DNA of 64,000 nt from a bacterium M00.F.Ca.ET.205.01.1.1 (GTDB lineage: Bacteria > Pseudomonadota > Alphaproteobacteria > Rhizobiales > Rhizobiaceae): the NCBI GenBank assembly GCA_004791255.1, contig SRUQ01000008.1, forward strand, positions 186,001-250,000, written 5' to 3'. Made by a program: the position numbers and the translations under genes. Under the pieces are notes generated by a model. It was not told the origin of the DNA, did not search any database, and worked only from the letters and a program-made list of their open reading frames with translations. Below are positions 46,611-55,779 of this stretch, piece after piece (within the stretch, counting starts at the first letter, position 1; each line of letters begins with the position of its first letter).

Positions 46611-46663
46611 GGGGGGTTACACCCGTCGGGCTATTTTGTTGGACTGGAAGCATACGGGGCGAT

Positions 46664-48517
46664 ATGCCGTCATCTTTGATCCGGCGCGGAATATGGGCGA
46701 TCGGCGCTGCCGTGATCGTCATCGCGCTGGTCGTCGCCACCTTGCCGTTGATCGCATCGACGCGGATCGTACGCGACCGCATCGCCTGGGAATTGAGTGC
46801 ATGGAGCGGCTTTAGGGTCACCATAGACGGCTCGCCGCGTATCGAGGTCTGGCCGAATTTCCGGGCGATCCTGAGCGATGTGACGCTTTCGAAATGGACC
46901 GACGCCGACGCACCGCCAGTGGTCGAGGCCGAGCGGGTCGAAGTCGATCTGTCCGCAATGGCGGCATTGCAGGGCGATGTGGTGTTTTCCACCGCCCGGC
47001 TGGTTCGGCCGACGATCAGGGTGCAGCGCGCGACATCAGGCCTGTTCCTGCCGGCCGTGCCGACCGGCGGCCGCATCGCGCGTTCGATCGACACGGCGCG
47101 CGGCGTGGTCAGCGCCGATCCGGCCAAGCCCGATCTCGACAAGCTGCCGTCCGACACGTTCGGAACCGTGGAATTCAGGGACGGCCGCATGGTGGCCACC
47201 GTCAACGGCAAGGACGAAGAGGTCTTAAGCAGCCTGAGCGGCCAGGCGACGTGGGCGGCGATGAACAGCAATGCGACGCTGTCGGCAACCGGGATCTGGC
47301 GCGGCGAAAGCGTTACCCTCGACATCGCCTCGCCGAAGCCGCTGGTGCTGTTTGCCGGCGGCACGGGGCCCATCACCCTATCCTTCAAGGCGGCACCCGC
47401 CACCTTCTCGTTCGACGGCACGGCCAGCATGTCCGAAAACGGCTATTTCGACGGTCAGGCAAAGTTCTCGGCGCCGTCACTGCGCCGCGTGCTCGAATGG
47501 TTGCAAGCCGGCATCGCGCCGGGCGCCGCCATCGGCTCCGTCAGTATTTCAAGCAAGGTCACGGCGACGCCTGGACGCGTCAAATTCGACAATACGGCTC
47601 TCTCGCTCGACAACAATCCGGGCATGGGCGCCCTGGACCTGGCGCTTGGCGATGCGCAACCGGTGATATCGGGCACGCTTGCCTTCGACACGCTCGACCT
47701 CAGGTCGTTTCTGTCGGCCTTCACGCCGCTTGGGCCGGCCGATCAAGCGGGGCCGGATGCAGCCGACGCGAATTTCGCCGATCGGGTCAATCTCGATCTG
47801 AGGCTGTCGGCGGCGCACGCCACGGCCGGCCCCATTCAGCTTGCCGACGTCGCCGCCACTGCCCAGGTCAAGGACGGGCTTTCCGTCTTCGACATCTCCG
47901 ATGCCTCTGCCTTTGGTGGCAATGTGCAGACCAGCCTTCGTTTCGACCGCAAGCCGGAGGGCACCCAGGTCGAGATGCGGCTGCTGGCTTCCGACATCGA
48001 TGGCGGCGCCTTCGGCACCGCCGCCGGAATGACGCGGCTGGTGCCGGTCGGCACGGGAACCGTCTCGGTCATCCTCAAGGGACCGGGCAGAACCTGGGAC
48101 TCGGTCTTCGAGAACGCCGATGGTTCGGTCTCGGCGACTTTCGGGCCGGGCGCGCTGAGCAAGTTCAACCTGCCGGCCTTCCTCAAACATACCGAACAGG
48201 GCGGCTTCTTCGCACTTGACGATGTTTCGGACGGGACGCTGCCGATCGACGGCGCCGAGATCAAGGCGACCATCTCGAAAGGCGTGGCGCGGCTGGACAA
48301 GGCCGAGGCCAATGCGGCCAAGTACAAGATCTGGCTTTCCGGCATCGCGTCCTATGCGGGGCGCGGGCTGGCGCTGTCCGGCGGCGTGATCCAGCCCGAC
48401 CAGGCGGCAACGCAAACAAAAGGCCAGCAAGGTTCCAACCAGTCGTCATTCTTCGTCGGCGGGACCTGGAGCACGCCGTTCATTTCGCCGATAAGCCGCG
48501 GCGTCTCGGGCGAATAG
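46664..48517 (+). CDS. AsmA family inner-membrane protein
   Basis: This 617-residue protein has an N-terminal membrane helix (about 11-32) followed by a large periplasmic region with the AsmA pattern: an N-terminal RIVRDRIAWELSAWSGFRV segment, then GSPRIEVWPNFRAILSDVTLS, and repeating beta strands. The C-terminal part has NFADRVNLDLRLSA and a domain ending in ISPISRGVSGE. AsmA-like proteins form bridge-like lipid-transfer structures between membranes. Transcription probably starts near the 19-bp repeat array. It is convergent with the potI gene, which ends 41 bases beyond its stop. Confidence 0.82.
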   Translation: MPSSLIRRGIWAIGAAVIVIALVVATLPLIASTRIVRDRIAWELSAWSGFRVTIDGSPRIEVWPNFRAILSDVTLSKWTDADAPPVVEAERVEVDLSAMAALQGDVVFSTARLVRPTIRVQRATSGLFLPAVPTGGRIARSIDTARGVVSADPAKPDLDKLPSDTFGTVEFRDGRMVATVNGKDEEVLSSLSGQATWAAMNSNATLSATGIWRGESVTLDIASPKPLVLFAGGTGPITLSFKAAPATFSFDGTASMSENGYFDGQAKFSAPSLRRVLEWLQAGIAPGAAIGSVSISSKVTATPGRVKFDNTALSLDNNPGMGALDLALGDAQPVISGTLAFDTLDLRSFLSAFTPLGPADQAGPDAADANFADRVNLDLRLSAAHATAGPIQLADVAATAQVKDGLSVFDISDASAFGGNVQTSLRFDRKPEGTQVEMRLLASDIDGGAFGTAAGMTRLVPVGTGTVSVILKGPGRTWDSVFENADGSVSATFGPGALSKFNLPAFLKHTEQGGFFALDDVSDGTLPIDGAEIKATISKGVARLDKAEANAAKYKIWLSGIASYAGRGLALSGGVIQPDQAATQTKGQQGSNQSSFFVGGTWSTPFISPISRGVSGE

Positions 48518-48558
48518 CGCTCGTCTATTCGCTATTCGCCCAGTTGCCTTGTCCGCCC

Positions 48559-49377
48559 TCACCCGCGCTGTGCGGCCTGTTCGTCGAGCTGGCGTTGCGC
48601 CTCGCGCCGCTTGTTGGCGAGCGAAGCGATGATGACGCCGACCGCAACGACAGCGATCAGGATGGTGCAGGCGGCGTTGATCTCCGGCGTCACGCCGAGG
48701 CGAACCTGGCTGTAGATCTTCATCGGCAGCGTGGTGGCGCCCGGCCCAGAGGTGAAGGATGCGATCACCAGGTCGTCGAGCGAGAGGGTGAAGGCCAGCA
48801 TCCAGCCGGACACGATCGCCGGCAGGATGACCGGCAGCGTGATCTGGAGGAAGGTTTTCACCGGCGTTGCGCCAAGATCCATCGCCGCCTCCTCCAGCGA
48901 GCGGTCGAAGGAGACCAGGCGCGACTGGACGACAACGGCCACGAAGCACATTGTGAGCGTGATGTGGGCGAGCGTGACAGTAAAGAAGCCGCGATCGAGT
49001 CCAACGGCAACGAACAGCAGCAGCAGCGACAGGCCGGTGATCACTTCCGGCATAACCAGCGGCGCGAACACCATGCCGGAAAACAGCACCCTGCCCCGAA
49101 AGCGCGTGTAACGCGTCAAGGTCAGCGCCGCCAGGGTGCCGAGCACCGTTGCCACCGTGGCCGAAATCACGCCGACGCGCGCAGTCACCCAGGTGGCGTC
49201 CATCAGGCCCTGATTGTGGAACAGCGAGACGTACCACTTGACGGAGAAGCCGCCCCAGACGGTGACGAGCTTGGACTCGTTGAAAGAGAAGACGATGAGC
49301 AAGACGATCGGCAGATAAAGAAAGGCAAAGCCCAGCACGATCGAAGTGACGTTGAAACGGCTCCAGGTCGCGTTCAT
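48559..49377 (-). CDS. potI: Putrescine ABC transporter permease PotI
   Basis: This 272-residue permease has about six membrane helices and the inner-membrane coupling loop EEAAMDLGATPVKTFLQITLP. It pairs with PotH to form the channel. I chose ATG 49377, which overlaps the potH stop by ATGA. A longer frame upstream lacks a plausible start and overlaps potH. It is the last gene of the potF-potG-potH-potI series on the minus strand. Confidence 0.9.
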   Translation of the reverse strand: MNATWSRFNVTSIVLGFAFLYLPIVLLIVFSFNESKLVTVWGGFSVKWYVSLFHNQGLMDATWVTARVGVISATVATVLGTLAALTLTRYTRFRGRVLFSGMVFAPLVMPEVITGLSLLLLFVAVGLDRGFFTVTLAHITLTMCFVAVVVQSRLVSFDRSLEEAAMDLGATPVKTFLQITLPVILPAIVSGWMLAFTLSLDDLVIASFTSGPGATTLPMKIYSQVRLGVTPEINAACTILIAVVAVGVIIASLANKRREAQRQLDEQAAQRG

Positions 49378-50339
49378 TTGCCCTGCTCCTGGGCACGTGC
49401 CTGCGCCTGCTGGAAAAGCATAATCGGAATGGTAAGCAAGAGCAGCAGGATGACTGCGACAGCGGAGGAGACCGGCCAGTCGCGGTTGGCGAAGAACTCG
49501 TTCCACAGCGTCTTGCCGATCATCAGCGTTTGCGAGCCGCCGAGCAGATCGGGAATGACGAACTCGCCAACGGCGGGAATGAACACCAGCAGGCAGCCGG
49601 CGATGACGCCCGGCAGCGACAGCGGGAAGGTGATCTTCCAGAAGGCGCTGGTGGGCGGACAGCCGAGGTCCTTCGCCGCCTCGATCAGCGAATAGTCCAT
49701 CTTTTCCAGCGAGGAATAGAGCGGCAGGACCATGAACGGCAAATAGGAATAGACGATGCCGATGAAGATCGCGGTGTAGGTGTTGAGGATCACCAGCGGC
49801 TGGTTGATGATGTGCAGCGACAACAGCAGCTGGTTGAGCAGGCCCTCGGGCTTGAGGATGCCGATCCAGGCATAGACGCGGATCAGGAACGAGGTCCAGA
49901 ACGGCAGGATGACCAGCATCAGCAAGGTCGGGCGAATCGTTGCCGGCGCGCGCGCCATGCCGTAGGCGATCGGGTAGCCGACGATCAGCGTCAGCACGGT
50001 CGAGATCGCGGCGATGACGACGCTGGTGACATACGCGTTGAAATAGAGCGCGTCCTGCGTCAGCCAGGTATAATTGTCGAAGCTGAGTTCGCGAAATCCG
50101 GCGAAGAACCCGGAAATGCCGTCCCTGAAGTCCAGCACCGGTGTGTAGGGCGGCATGGCGATCGCCGTCTGCGACAGCGATATCTTGAAGACGATGATGA
50201 AGGGGACGAGGAAGAAGAACAGCAGCCAGAGGTAGGGAACGAAGATGACCAGCCGGTTGACGAAGCCGGCGCCCAACCGCGCCAGGAACGGCTTGGCAGC
50301 AGCCGATGGGCCGGCGTCTGATATGGCGATGTTGGACAT
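49374..50339 (-). CDS. potH: Putrescine ABC transporter permease PotH
   Basis: This 321-residue permease has six predicted membrane helices, starting with VIFVPYLWLLFFFLVPFIIVF, and the coupling loop LIEAAKDLGCPPTSAFWKITFP. PotH-type permeases have an extended N-terminal periplasmic loop, present here at about 55-95. It partners PotI in the membrane and is energised by PotG. It lies 9 bases after potG and overlaps potI by 4 bases. Confidence 0.92.
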   Translation of the reverse strand: MSNIAISDAGPSAAAKPFLARLGAGFVNRLVIFVPYLWLLFFFLVPFIIVFKISLSQTAIAMPPYTPVLDFRDGISGFFAGFRELSFDNYTWLTQDALYFNAYVTSVVIAAISTVLTLIVGYPIAYGMARAPATIRPTLLMLVILPFWTSFLIRVYAWIGILKPEGLLNQLLLSLHIINQPLVILNTYTAIFIGIVYSYLPFMVLPLYSSLEKMDYSLIEAAKDLGCPPTSAFWKITFPLSLPGVIAGCLLVFIPAVGEFVIPDLLGGSQTLMIGKTLWNEFFANRDWPVSSAVAVILLLLLTIPIMLFQQAQARAQEQGK

Positions 50340-50348
50340 ATCAGCCCC

Positions 50349-51491
50349 CTACCGTGCCAGCACGACGCCGGCATCCGGCCGGAAGGACACCCAGGCGCGA
50401 TCGTTCCAGGTCAGCGGATCTTCGGTCACGCGCGCCGCGTTCAAGGCGCTTGCCCGCACCATTTGCCCGTCGTCCAGCCTGATGTGGTAGACGGTCATGT
50501 CACCGAGATAGGCAACGTCATAGACTTCACCTTCCAGCGCGTTGACGCTGTCGGCCGGCTTCCTCGACGATACCTTGATCTTCTCCGGCCTGATCGCGAA
50601 GACGATATCGGCGCCCGTCGCCGGCGCATTGCCGGTATTGTCGACGACGATCTCGGCGCCGGTCGCGCCGGTGATGCGCGTTGTCTTGTCGCTCCGCTCT
50701 GCGACCTTGCCCTCGAACATGTTCACATTGCCGACGAAGTGGGCGACGAAGCGCGATGCCGGGGCTTCATAGACTTCGGCCGGCGTCGCCACCTGCATCA
50801 CCTCGCCCTTGTCCATGATGGCGATGCGGTCGGCCATGGTCATGGCCTCTTCCTGGTCGTGGGTGACGACGACGAAGGTGAGGCCGAGTTCCTGCTGCAA
50901 ATCCATCAGCTCGAACTGCGTTTCCTCGCGCAGCTTCTTGTCGAGCGCGCCGAGCGGCTCGTCGAGCAGCAGCACTTTCGGCCGCTTGGCGACCGATCGC
51001 GCAAGCGCGACGCGCTGGCGCTGGCCACCGGACAGCTGGTGCGGCTTGCGCTTGGCGAACTGCTCGAGCTTGACCAGCTTTAGCATCTCGGCGACGCGCT
51101 TTTCGATGTCGGGCTTGGGCATGCCTTCCTGCTTGAGGCCGAAGGCGATGTTCTTCTCCACCGTCATATGCGGGAACAGCGCGTAGGACTGGAACATCAT
51201 GTTGACCGGCCGGCGATAGGGCGGGATGCCGCGCAAATCCTGGCCGTCTAGCAGGATGCGGCCCGATGTCGGCTCCTCGAAGCCGGCGAGCATCCTGAGC
51301 AGCGTCGACTTTCCGCAACCGGACGCGCCGAGCAGGGCGAAGAACTCGCGCTCGAATATGGTCAGCGACAGATTGTTGACGGCGGTGAAGTCACCGAACT
51401 TCTTGGTGACATTGTCGAACTGAATGTATGGCTTGGCGTTCGGGTCGTTCCATGGCGCAAAATCTCTGCGGATGCTGCCAAGCGATTTCAT
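50349..51491 (-). CDS. potG: Putrescine ABC transporter ATPase PotG
   Basis: The 380-residue ATPase has Walker A GASGCGKST, the Q-loop in MMFQSYALFPH, signature LSGGQRQRVALARS, Walker B VLLLDEP and switch His in VVTHDQ. A C-terminal TOBE-like domain (about 290-380) follows. This is the PotA/PotG group, which powers polyamine import. Spacing to potH is 9 bases. A 13-bp terminator hairpin lies upstream between potF and this gene, so its expression should be lower than that of potF. Confidence 0.93.
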   Translation of the reverse strand: MKSLGSIRRDFAPWNDPNAKPYIQFDNVTKKFGDFTAVNNLSLTIFEREFFALLGASGCGKSTLLRMLAGFEEPTSGRILLDGQDLRGIPPYRRPVNMMFQSYALFPHMTVEKNIAFGLKQEGMPKPDIEKRVAEMLKLVKLEQFAKRKPHQLSGGQRQRVALARSVAKRPKVLLLDEPLGALDKKLREETQFELMDLQQELGLTFVVVTHDQEEAMTMADRIAIMDKGEVMQVATPAEVYEAPASRFVAHFVGNVNMFEGKVAERSDKTTRITGATGAEIVVDNTGNAPATGADIVFAIRPEKIKVSSRKPADSVNALEGEVYDVAYLGDMTVYHIRLDDGQMVRASALNAARVTEDPLTWNDRAWVSFRPDAGVVLAR

Positions 51492-51533
51492 GTCCCCACT
51501 CCGTTCTACTGTTGGTCCCCACGCGAAAAGAAA

Positions 51534-51563
51534 GAGACCCCGGCAGTTGGCTGCCGGGGTCTC
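51534..51563 (-). terminator. Strong hairpin terminator between potF and potG
   Basis: A perfect 13-bp stem (GAGACCCCGGCAG with its complement, 4-base loop) starts 11 bases after the potF stop and ends in TTTCTTTT on the minus strand. This is a textbook rho-independent terminator inside an operon. It likely lets the binding protein be made in excess, with read-through for the rest. Confidence 0.85.
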
Positions 51564-51573
51564 TTCAGACTGG

Positions 51574-52671
51574 CTATTGGCCGGTAACGATCTTCGTCCA
51601 GGTGCGCGTGATGATGCGCTGGGTCTTGGGATCGTACGGCTGAACCGTATAGAGCTTCTTCAAGGTCTCGGCGTCCGGATAGACCGACGGGTCGTCCAGA
51701 AGTGCCTTGTCGACGAATTGCTGCGAAGCCTTGTTGCCGTTGGCATAGAGCACGTAGTTCGATGATTTCGCGATCACTTCCGGCGTCATCATGTAGTTGA
51801 TGAATTCGAGCGCCTCGGCGACGTGCGGAGCATCGGCGGGGATTGCCATCTGGTCGAACCACATCTGGGCGCCTTCCTTCGGCACGGAATAGCCGATTTC
51901 AACGCCTTGCTTGGCCTCGACGGCGCGGTTGCGGGCCTGGAACACGTCACCCGACCAGCCGACTGCCAGGCAGATGTCGCCATTGGCAAGCGCGTTGATG
52001 TATTCGGACGAATGGAACTTCCTGATGTAGGGCCGAATCTTGAGCAGAGCTTCCTCGGCCTTGGCGATTTCGTCGGGCGAGGTGCTGTTCGGATCCAGAC
52101 CGAGATATTTCAACGCCGCCGGGATGATGTCGGCCGGCGAGTCCAGCACGTAGACGCCGCAGTCCTTCAATTTGGCCAGGCTCTCGGGGTTGAAGAAAGT
52201 ATCCCAGCTGTCGATCTTGTCGGTGCCGAGCGCCGCCTGCACTTTCTTGATGTTGTAGCCGATGCCGACCGTGCCCCACATGTAGTTGATCGAGTATTCG
52301 TTGTCGGGGTCGTATTTGGCGGTTCGTTCGGAAACCGTGTCCCACATGTTGGAGAGGTTCGGCAGTTTCGACTTGTCGAGCTTCTGGAAGACACCGGCCT
52401 GTATCTGGCGGGCCAGGAAGTTGCCGCTCGGCACGACGACGTCGTAGCCGCTGCCGCCGGCGAGCAGTTTGGTTTCCAGGATCTCGTTGGAATCGAAGGT
52501 GTCGTAGACGACCTTGATGCCGGTCTTCTTGGTGAAATCGTCGATGATCGAACTGTCGATGTAATCCGACCAGTTGAACACATTGACGACGCGATCCTCG
52601 GCGTGGGCCGCGGGGGTTAAAAGCGCCAACAATACCGAAGTCGCCGAAAGCCAGAGCGCTTTGCGGATCAT
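51574..52671 (-). CDS. potF: Periplasmic putrescine-binding protein PotF
   Basis: This 365-residue protein has a signal peptide (MIRKALWLSATSVLLALLTPAAHA) and the polyamine-binding fold: VVNVFNWSDYID near the mature start, YDTFDSNEILETKLLAGGSGYDVV, and a GWSGDVFQARNRA segment. The Trp and acidic residues of the binding pocket are present. It captures putrescine in the periplasm and delivers it to PotHI. It is the first gene of the pot operon; the promoter should lie in the 52672-52987 gap. Confidence 0.92.
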   Translation of the reverse strand: MIRKALWLSATSVLLALLTPAAHAEDRVVNVFNWSDYIDSSIIDDFTKKTGIKVVYDTFDSNEILETKLLAGGSGYDVVVPSGNFLARQIQAGVFQKLDKSKLPNLSNMWDTVSERTAKYDPDNEYSINYMWGTVGIGYNIKKVQAALGTDKIDSWDTFFNPESLAKLKDCGVYVLDSPADIIPAALKYLGLDPNSTSPDEIAKAEEALLKIRPYIRKFHSSEYINALANGDICLAVGWSGDVFQARNRAVEAKQGVEIGYSVPKEGAQMWFDQMAIPADAPHVAEALEFINYMMTPEVIAKSSNYVLYANGNKASQQFVDKALLDDPSVYPDAETLKKLYTVQPYDPKTQRIITRTWTKIVTGQ

Positions 52672-52987
52672 GCTATTCTCCTTTGGTGAGTGTTCCGTCG
52701 CCGGCCTGTCGCGGGTCCGCGCAGCCGGGCATTTGTTTCAGACTATTTAGCTCTCCAGGGGGCGACAAGCGCCGATCACGGCTGCCAGCCGCCCGATATC
52801 GCGGGCTGGAAGCAATTGCGGCGCCGTCAGAAGCTTTCGCCACCGTGCGGGCAGAAATACAGGATTTTGGTCCGGTCTCGATCGGGCCGCCGGGGAGACT
52901 TGGCAAGATACGCCTGTCTTGTTGTTGCCGTAATCCCAGCCTGCCCGCGCCACAGCGAGCTTGTCAAGGCAAAGCTTCGGCGCCGCA
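52672..52987. other. Intergenic region upstream of potF
   Basis: These 316 bases between potF and the DMT exporter gene, both on the minus strand, contain no convincing gene. The potF promoter should be here. AAAGGAG just before the potF ATG is its ribosome-binding site. I see no clear operator or terminator. Confidence 0.5.
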
Positions 52988-53941
52988 TCAATTCGGCGAC
53001 GGCACCCCGGTAACCCCGGCCCGCACCGGCCGTGTCTGGCGCTTGAACTCCAGCCCGATATGGACAAGCAGCGCCGTGACCACCACCGTGCCGCCGATGA
53101 TGGTGCGCCCTGACGGCACCTCGGAATGGATGAGCCAGACCCATATCGGCCCCAGGATCGGCTCGAACGTGCCGAGCAGCGCCGCAACGGCGGCCGGGAT
53201 CAGCCGCGCGCCGGTGGCGAAGAAGGCAAGGCCAATACCGAGATTGACCACGCCGAAAGCGAAGAGAAAGCCCATGTCGCCGGCCGATACCGCGAAAACC
53301 GACGCCTGCGAGGCGGCAAAGCACGCGGCCAGGATCGTGCCGAGACAGGTCGCCGGCGTCATGCGCACGCTTGAAAAGCGCCGGGTGATGACGGTGGCGA
53401 TCGAGAACATCAGGGCGATCAGCAGTGCCAGCCCGTCGCCTATCGGCGAGACGGCGCCGTCGAGCGATTCCGACACCATGATGGCGACGCCAGCGATGAC
53501 GGCGACGATGGCCACCCAGGTCGTGACGGCCACCATTTCGCGGAACAGCGCCCAGGCGAACAAGGCCGCCAGAAGCGGTACGCCGGCCTGCATCAGAAGG
53601 ATGTTGGCGACAGTGGTGTAGGCAAGCGCCACGACGAACGAGGTCGACGCGATGGCGAAGCAGAACCCGACCGCAATACCGGGCAGGCCCATGTCGCGAA
53701 ACGATCTCAGCATGCCGCGCCAACCGTCACGCCAGACCATGAACGACAGCAGGAAGGCGGCCGCCCAGACCGAGCGCCAGAATATCACGGTCCAGCTGTC
53801 GCCGACGGTGATGAAGCGGGCGATGGTGCCGCCGAAACTCCACATCAGTGCCGACAGGAACACAAGCAGGAAGCCGATGCGCTCTTCCCGCTGCGGGCTG
53901 GCCGATGCAGCCGGGCTCGACGATGATGCTGCGTCTCTCAT
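52988..53941 (-). CDS. EamA/DMT family transporter
   Basis: This 317-residue protein has about ten membrane helices and two EamA repeats. The first begins IGFLLVFLSALMWSFGGTIARF, the second around GLALLIALMFSIATVITRR; a conserved FEPILGPIWVWLIHSE lies near the end. The substrate cannot be told. ATG 53941 gives a short cytoplasmic start; an in-frame TTG farther up is unlikely. It is not tightly coupled to the neighbours and lies between potF and the RamB-like gene, all on the minus strand. Confidence 0.85.
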   Translation of the reverse strand: MRDAASSSSPAASASPQREERIGFLLVFLSALMWSFGGTIARFITVGDSWTVIFWRSVWAAAFLLSFMVWRDGWRGMLRSFRDMGLPGIAVGFCFAIASTSFVVALAYTTVANILLMQAGVPLLAALFAWALFREMVAVTTWVAIVAVIAGVAIMVSESLDGAVSPIGDGLALLIALMFSIATVITRRFSSVRMTPATCLGTILAACFAASQASVFAVSAGDMGFLFAFGVVNLGIGLAFFATGARLIPAAVAALLGTFEPILGPIWVWLIHSEVPSGRTIIGGTVVVTALLVHIGLEFKRQTRPVRAGVTGVPSPN

Positions 53942-54096
53942 GGGCGCGACTGTCGGACTTCTGTAAACGGGACGATGCGCAGGGGACGACAAAAAACTGC
54001 TCTGTTGGCGTAACGCAAAGACTTAAGCCGCGACTGATCCAGACCCCGGCGACAATTGTGGCACCTTCGCTGCCGTTCTACTGAAAATCCGCCGTG

Positions 54097-55542
54097 TTAC
54101 TGGAAATCGAAGGCGCTGAGACCCGTCACCATCTCGTCGAGCCCGAGCGGGCGTGTCACCGGTGGTTCGGCGCGCGCCAGGCAGCCGACGCGTTCGCAAA
54201 GCCGACAGGCTGGCCCGACCGGCGTCGCCATGACGGCACCAGGTCCGGCCTTGCCGGCTGCCACGCCGGGAAGTGCGGCGCCGTAGACGATGTCGTCGCG
54301 GAAGCCGATGTCGCAACCGAGCAGCAGCGCGGTGTGGCGCGGACGCTCGGCGAAGGCGCCTTGCGGTCCCTCCAGCGTGCGGGCGACGCACAGGAATTCG
54401 GCGCCGTCGGGCATTTCGACCGCTTCGACAAAGACCTGGCCGGGCTGGCTGAAGGCTGCATGCACGGGAAGCTTGGGACAACCGCCACCGAAGCGGCTTT
54501 GCGGAAACCCTTGGCTACCGGCTCTGCGGAAGCGGTTGCCGGCATTATCGACCTCCAGCATGAAGAAAGGCACGCCTGCCGCGCCTTGCCGCTGCAGCAT
54601 GGTCAGCCGGTTCGCCGCCTGTTCGAAGGAGACGCTGAAGCGCGAGCGCAGCACGTCGATGTCGTAGCGCGCGCGCACGGCCGCCGCATGGAAGGCCTGA
54701 TAGGGCATCATCAGCGCGTGAGCCGCATAGCGGCCGAGCTCGAAACGGGCCAGCCGGCGGGCCTCGTCGGTGGTGAGCTTCAGCGCTTGGATTTCGCCGG
54801 CGACCGCAACCGTCATGCGGATCAGGCAGGCCTCCATCGCCACCTCGCGCAACTGGTCGAACGGCGACAGGCGCTCGGACAGGAACAGGCGCTGCGAATG
54901 GCGGTCGTAGCGGCGGCGCCAGTTCGGCATGGTGGCGACCGGCAGCACCTTGACCACGATGCCGTATTCGCGCTTCAGCCAGGCCTTCAGCGCGGCGAAC
55001 AGATCATCGCCGGGGTCGAGCACCGACGTGAACGCCTCGGCCTCCTCCTCGAGCGCCGGAAAATGGTTCGGCCGGCGCTCGAACGTCTCATGGACCTCGT
55101 CGATGGGCAGCCTGGCGCCCGACAGCGCGGTGGCCCGGCCCTCGCGCGCCAGGAGCTCGTTGAGATCGGACAGGCGTTCGGCCTGCTCGCGGTAGGCACG
55201 AAACAGTTTCGTCACCGCCGCGGCGGCGTTGGGAGCGGCTTCGGCAAGGTCGATCAGTTCCTGGTCTCCCGGCAATTCGCCGACCAGCAGCGGATCGGTG
55301 AACACTTCCTTGAGGGCCGCGACCGACCCCCTCGCCTCGCCCTGCAGTTCGTGCGGATCGACCTTGTAGACAGAAGCGAGCTTGAGGATCAGCTGCACCG
55401 TCAGCGGCCGCTGATTGCGTTCGATGAGGTTGAGATAGGACGGCGAGATGCCAAGGCCCTCGGCCATCGCCGTCTGGGTCAGGCCCTTGGCGTTGCGGAT
55501 GCGGCGGATGCGCGGCCCGGCGAAAATCTTCTGTTCAGCCAT
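54097..55542 (-). CDS. XRE-type regulator with IrrE-like and DUF2083 domains (RamB/ScfR-like)
   Basis: This 481-residue protein has an N-terminal helix-turn-helix (about 8-62: GLTQTAMAEGLGISPSYLNLIERNQRPL), a middle ImmA/IrrE-like region and a C-terminal domain with clustered Cys (CRLCERVGC). This is the RamB/short-chain fatty acyl-CoA regulator layout. RamB controls glyoxylate and acetate genes in Corynebacterium. Here it is divergent from aceA across a 237-base gap, so it probably controls aceA and itself. No HExxH protease motif is apparent. Confidence 0.85.
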   Translation of the reverse strand: MAEQKIFAGPRIRRIRNAKGLTQTAMAEGLGISPSYLNLIERNQRPLTVQLILKLASVYKVDPHELQGEARGSVAALKEVFTDPLLVGELPGDQELIDLAEAAPNAAAAVTKLFRAYREQAERLSDLNELLAREGRATALSGARLPIDEVHETFERRPNHFPALEEEAEAFTSVLDPGDDLFAALKAWLKREYGIVVKVLPVATMPNWRRRYDRHSQRLFLSERLSPFDQLREVAMEACLIRMTVAVAGEIQALKLTTDEARRLARFELGRYAAHALMMPYQAFHAAAVRARYDIDVLRSRFSVSFEQAANRLTMLQRQGAAGVPFFMLEVDNAGNRFRRAGSQGFPQSRFGGGCPKLPVHAAFSQPGQVFVEAVEMPDGAEFLCVARTLEGPQGAFAERPRHTALLLGCDIGFRDDIVYGAALPGVAAGKAGPGAVMATPVGPACRLCERVGCLARAEPPVTRPLGLDEMVTGLSAFDFQ

Positions 55543-55560
55543 ATGTGTTCCTTGACACGA

Positions 55561-55711
55561 TTTTACATCGTTCGCGCGATCGTAGTTCGGCTGCTGCCTT
55601 TTACAAGAATTACAAATTTACTGCGATTGCCTGTCAAACACAATACAGATTTTCCCTTATCTGGCGGCGATTTCCTTGATTTTTCTGGCTCATTTTGCGG
55701 CGCAATGTAAA
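55561..55711. promoter_or_regulatory. Repeated TTTACA boxes in the regulator-aceA intergenic region
   Basis: AT-rich DNA between the divergent genes contains TTTTACA at 55561 and 55599, ATTACA at 55610 and the inverted TGTAAA at 55706-55711. The repeated element suggests binding sites for the RamB-like regulator. It resembles, but does not equal, the TTTGCAAA core known for RamB. This is inferred from recurrence and position alone. Confidence 0.4.
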
Positions 55712-55779
55712 TTCAGTCACACCACAGCGCGGAGACAATCACCGCGTGAACGCAGAGCAAAAAGTCCTCGGAGTGACCC

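Noticed and set aside
52673-52906. A 77-residue frame upstream of potF on the minus strand
   Set aside because: No ribosome-binding site or recognisable domain; it lies in the likely potF promoter region.
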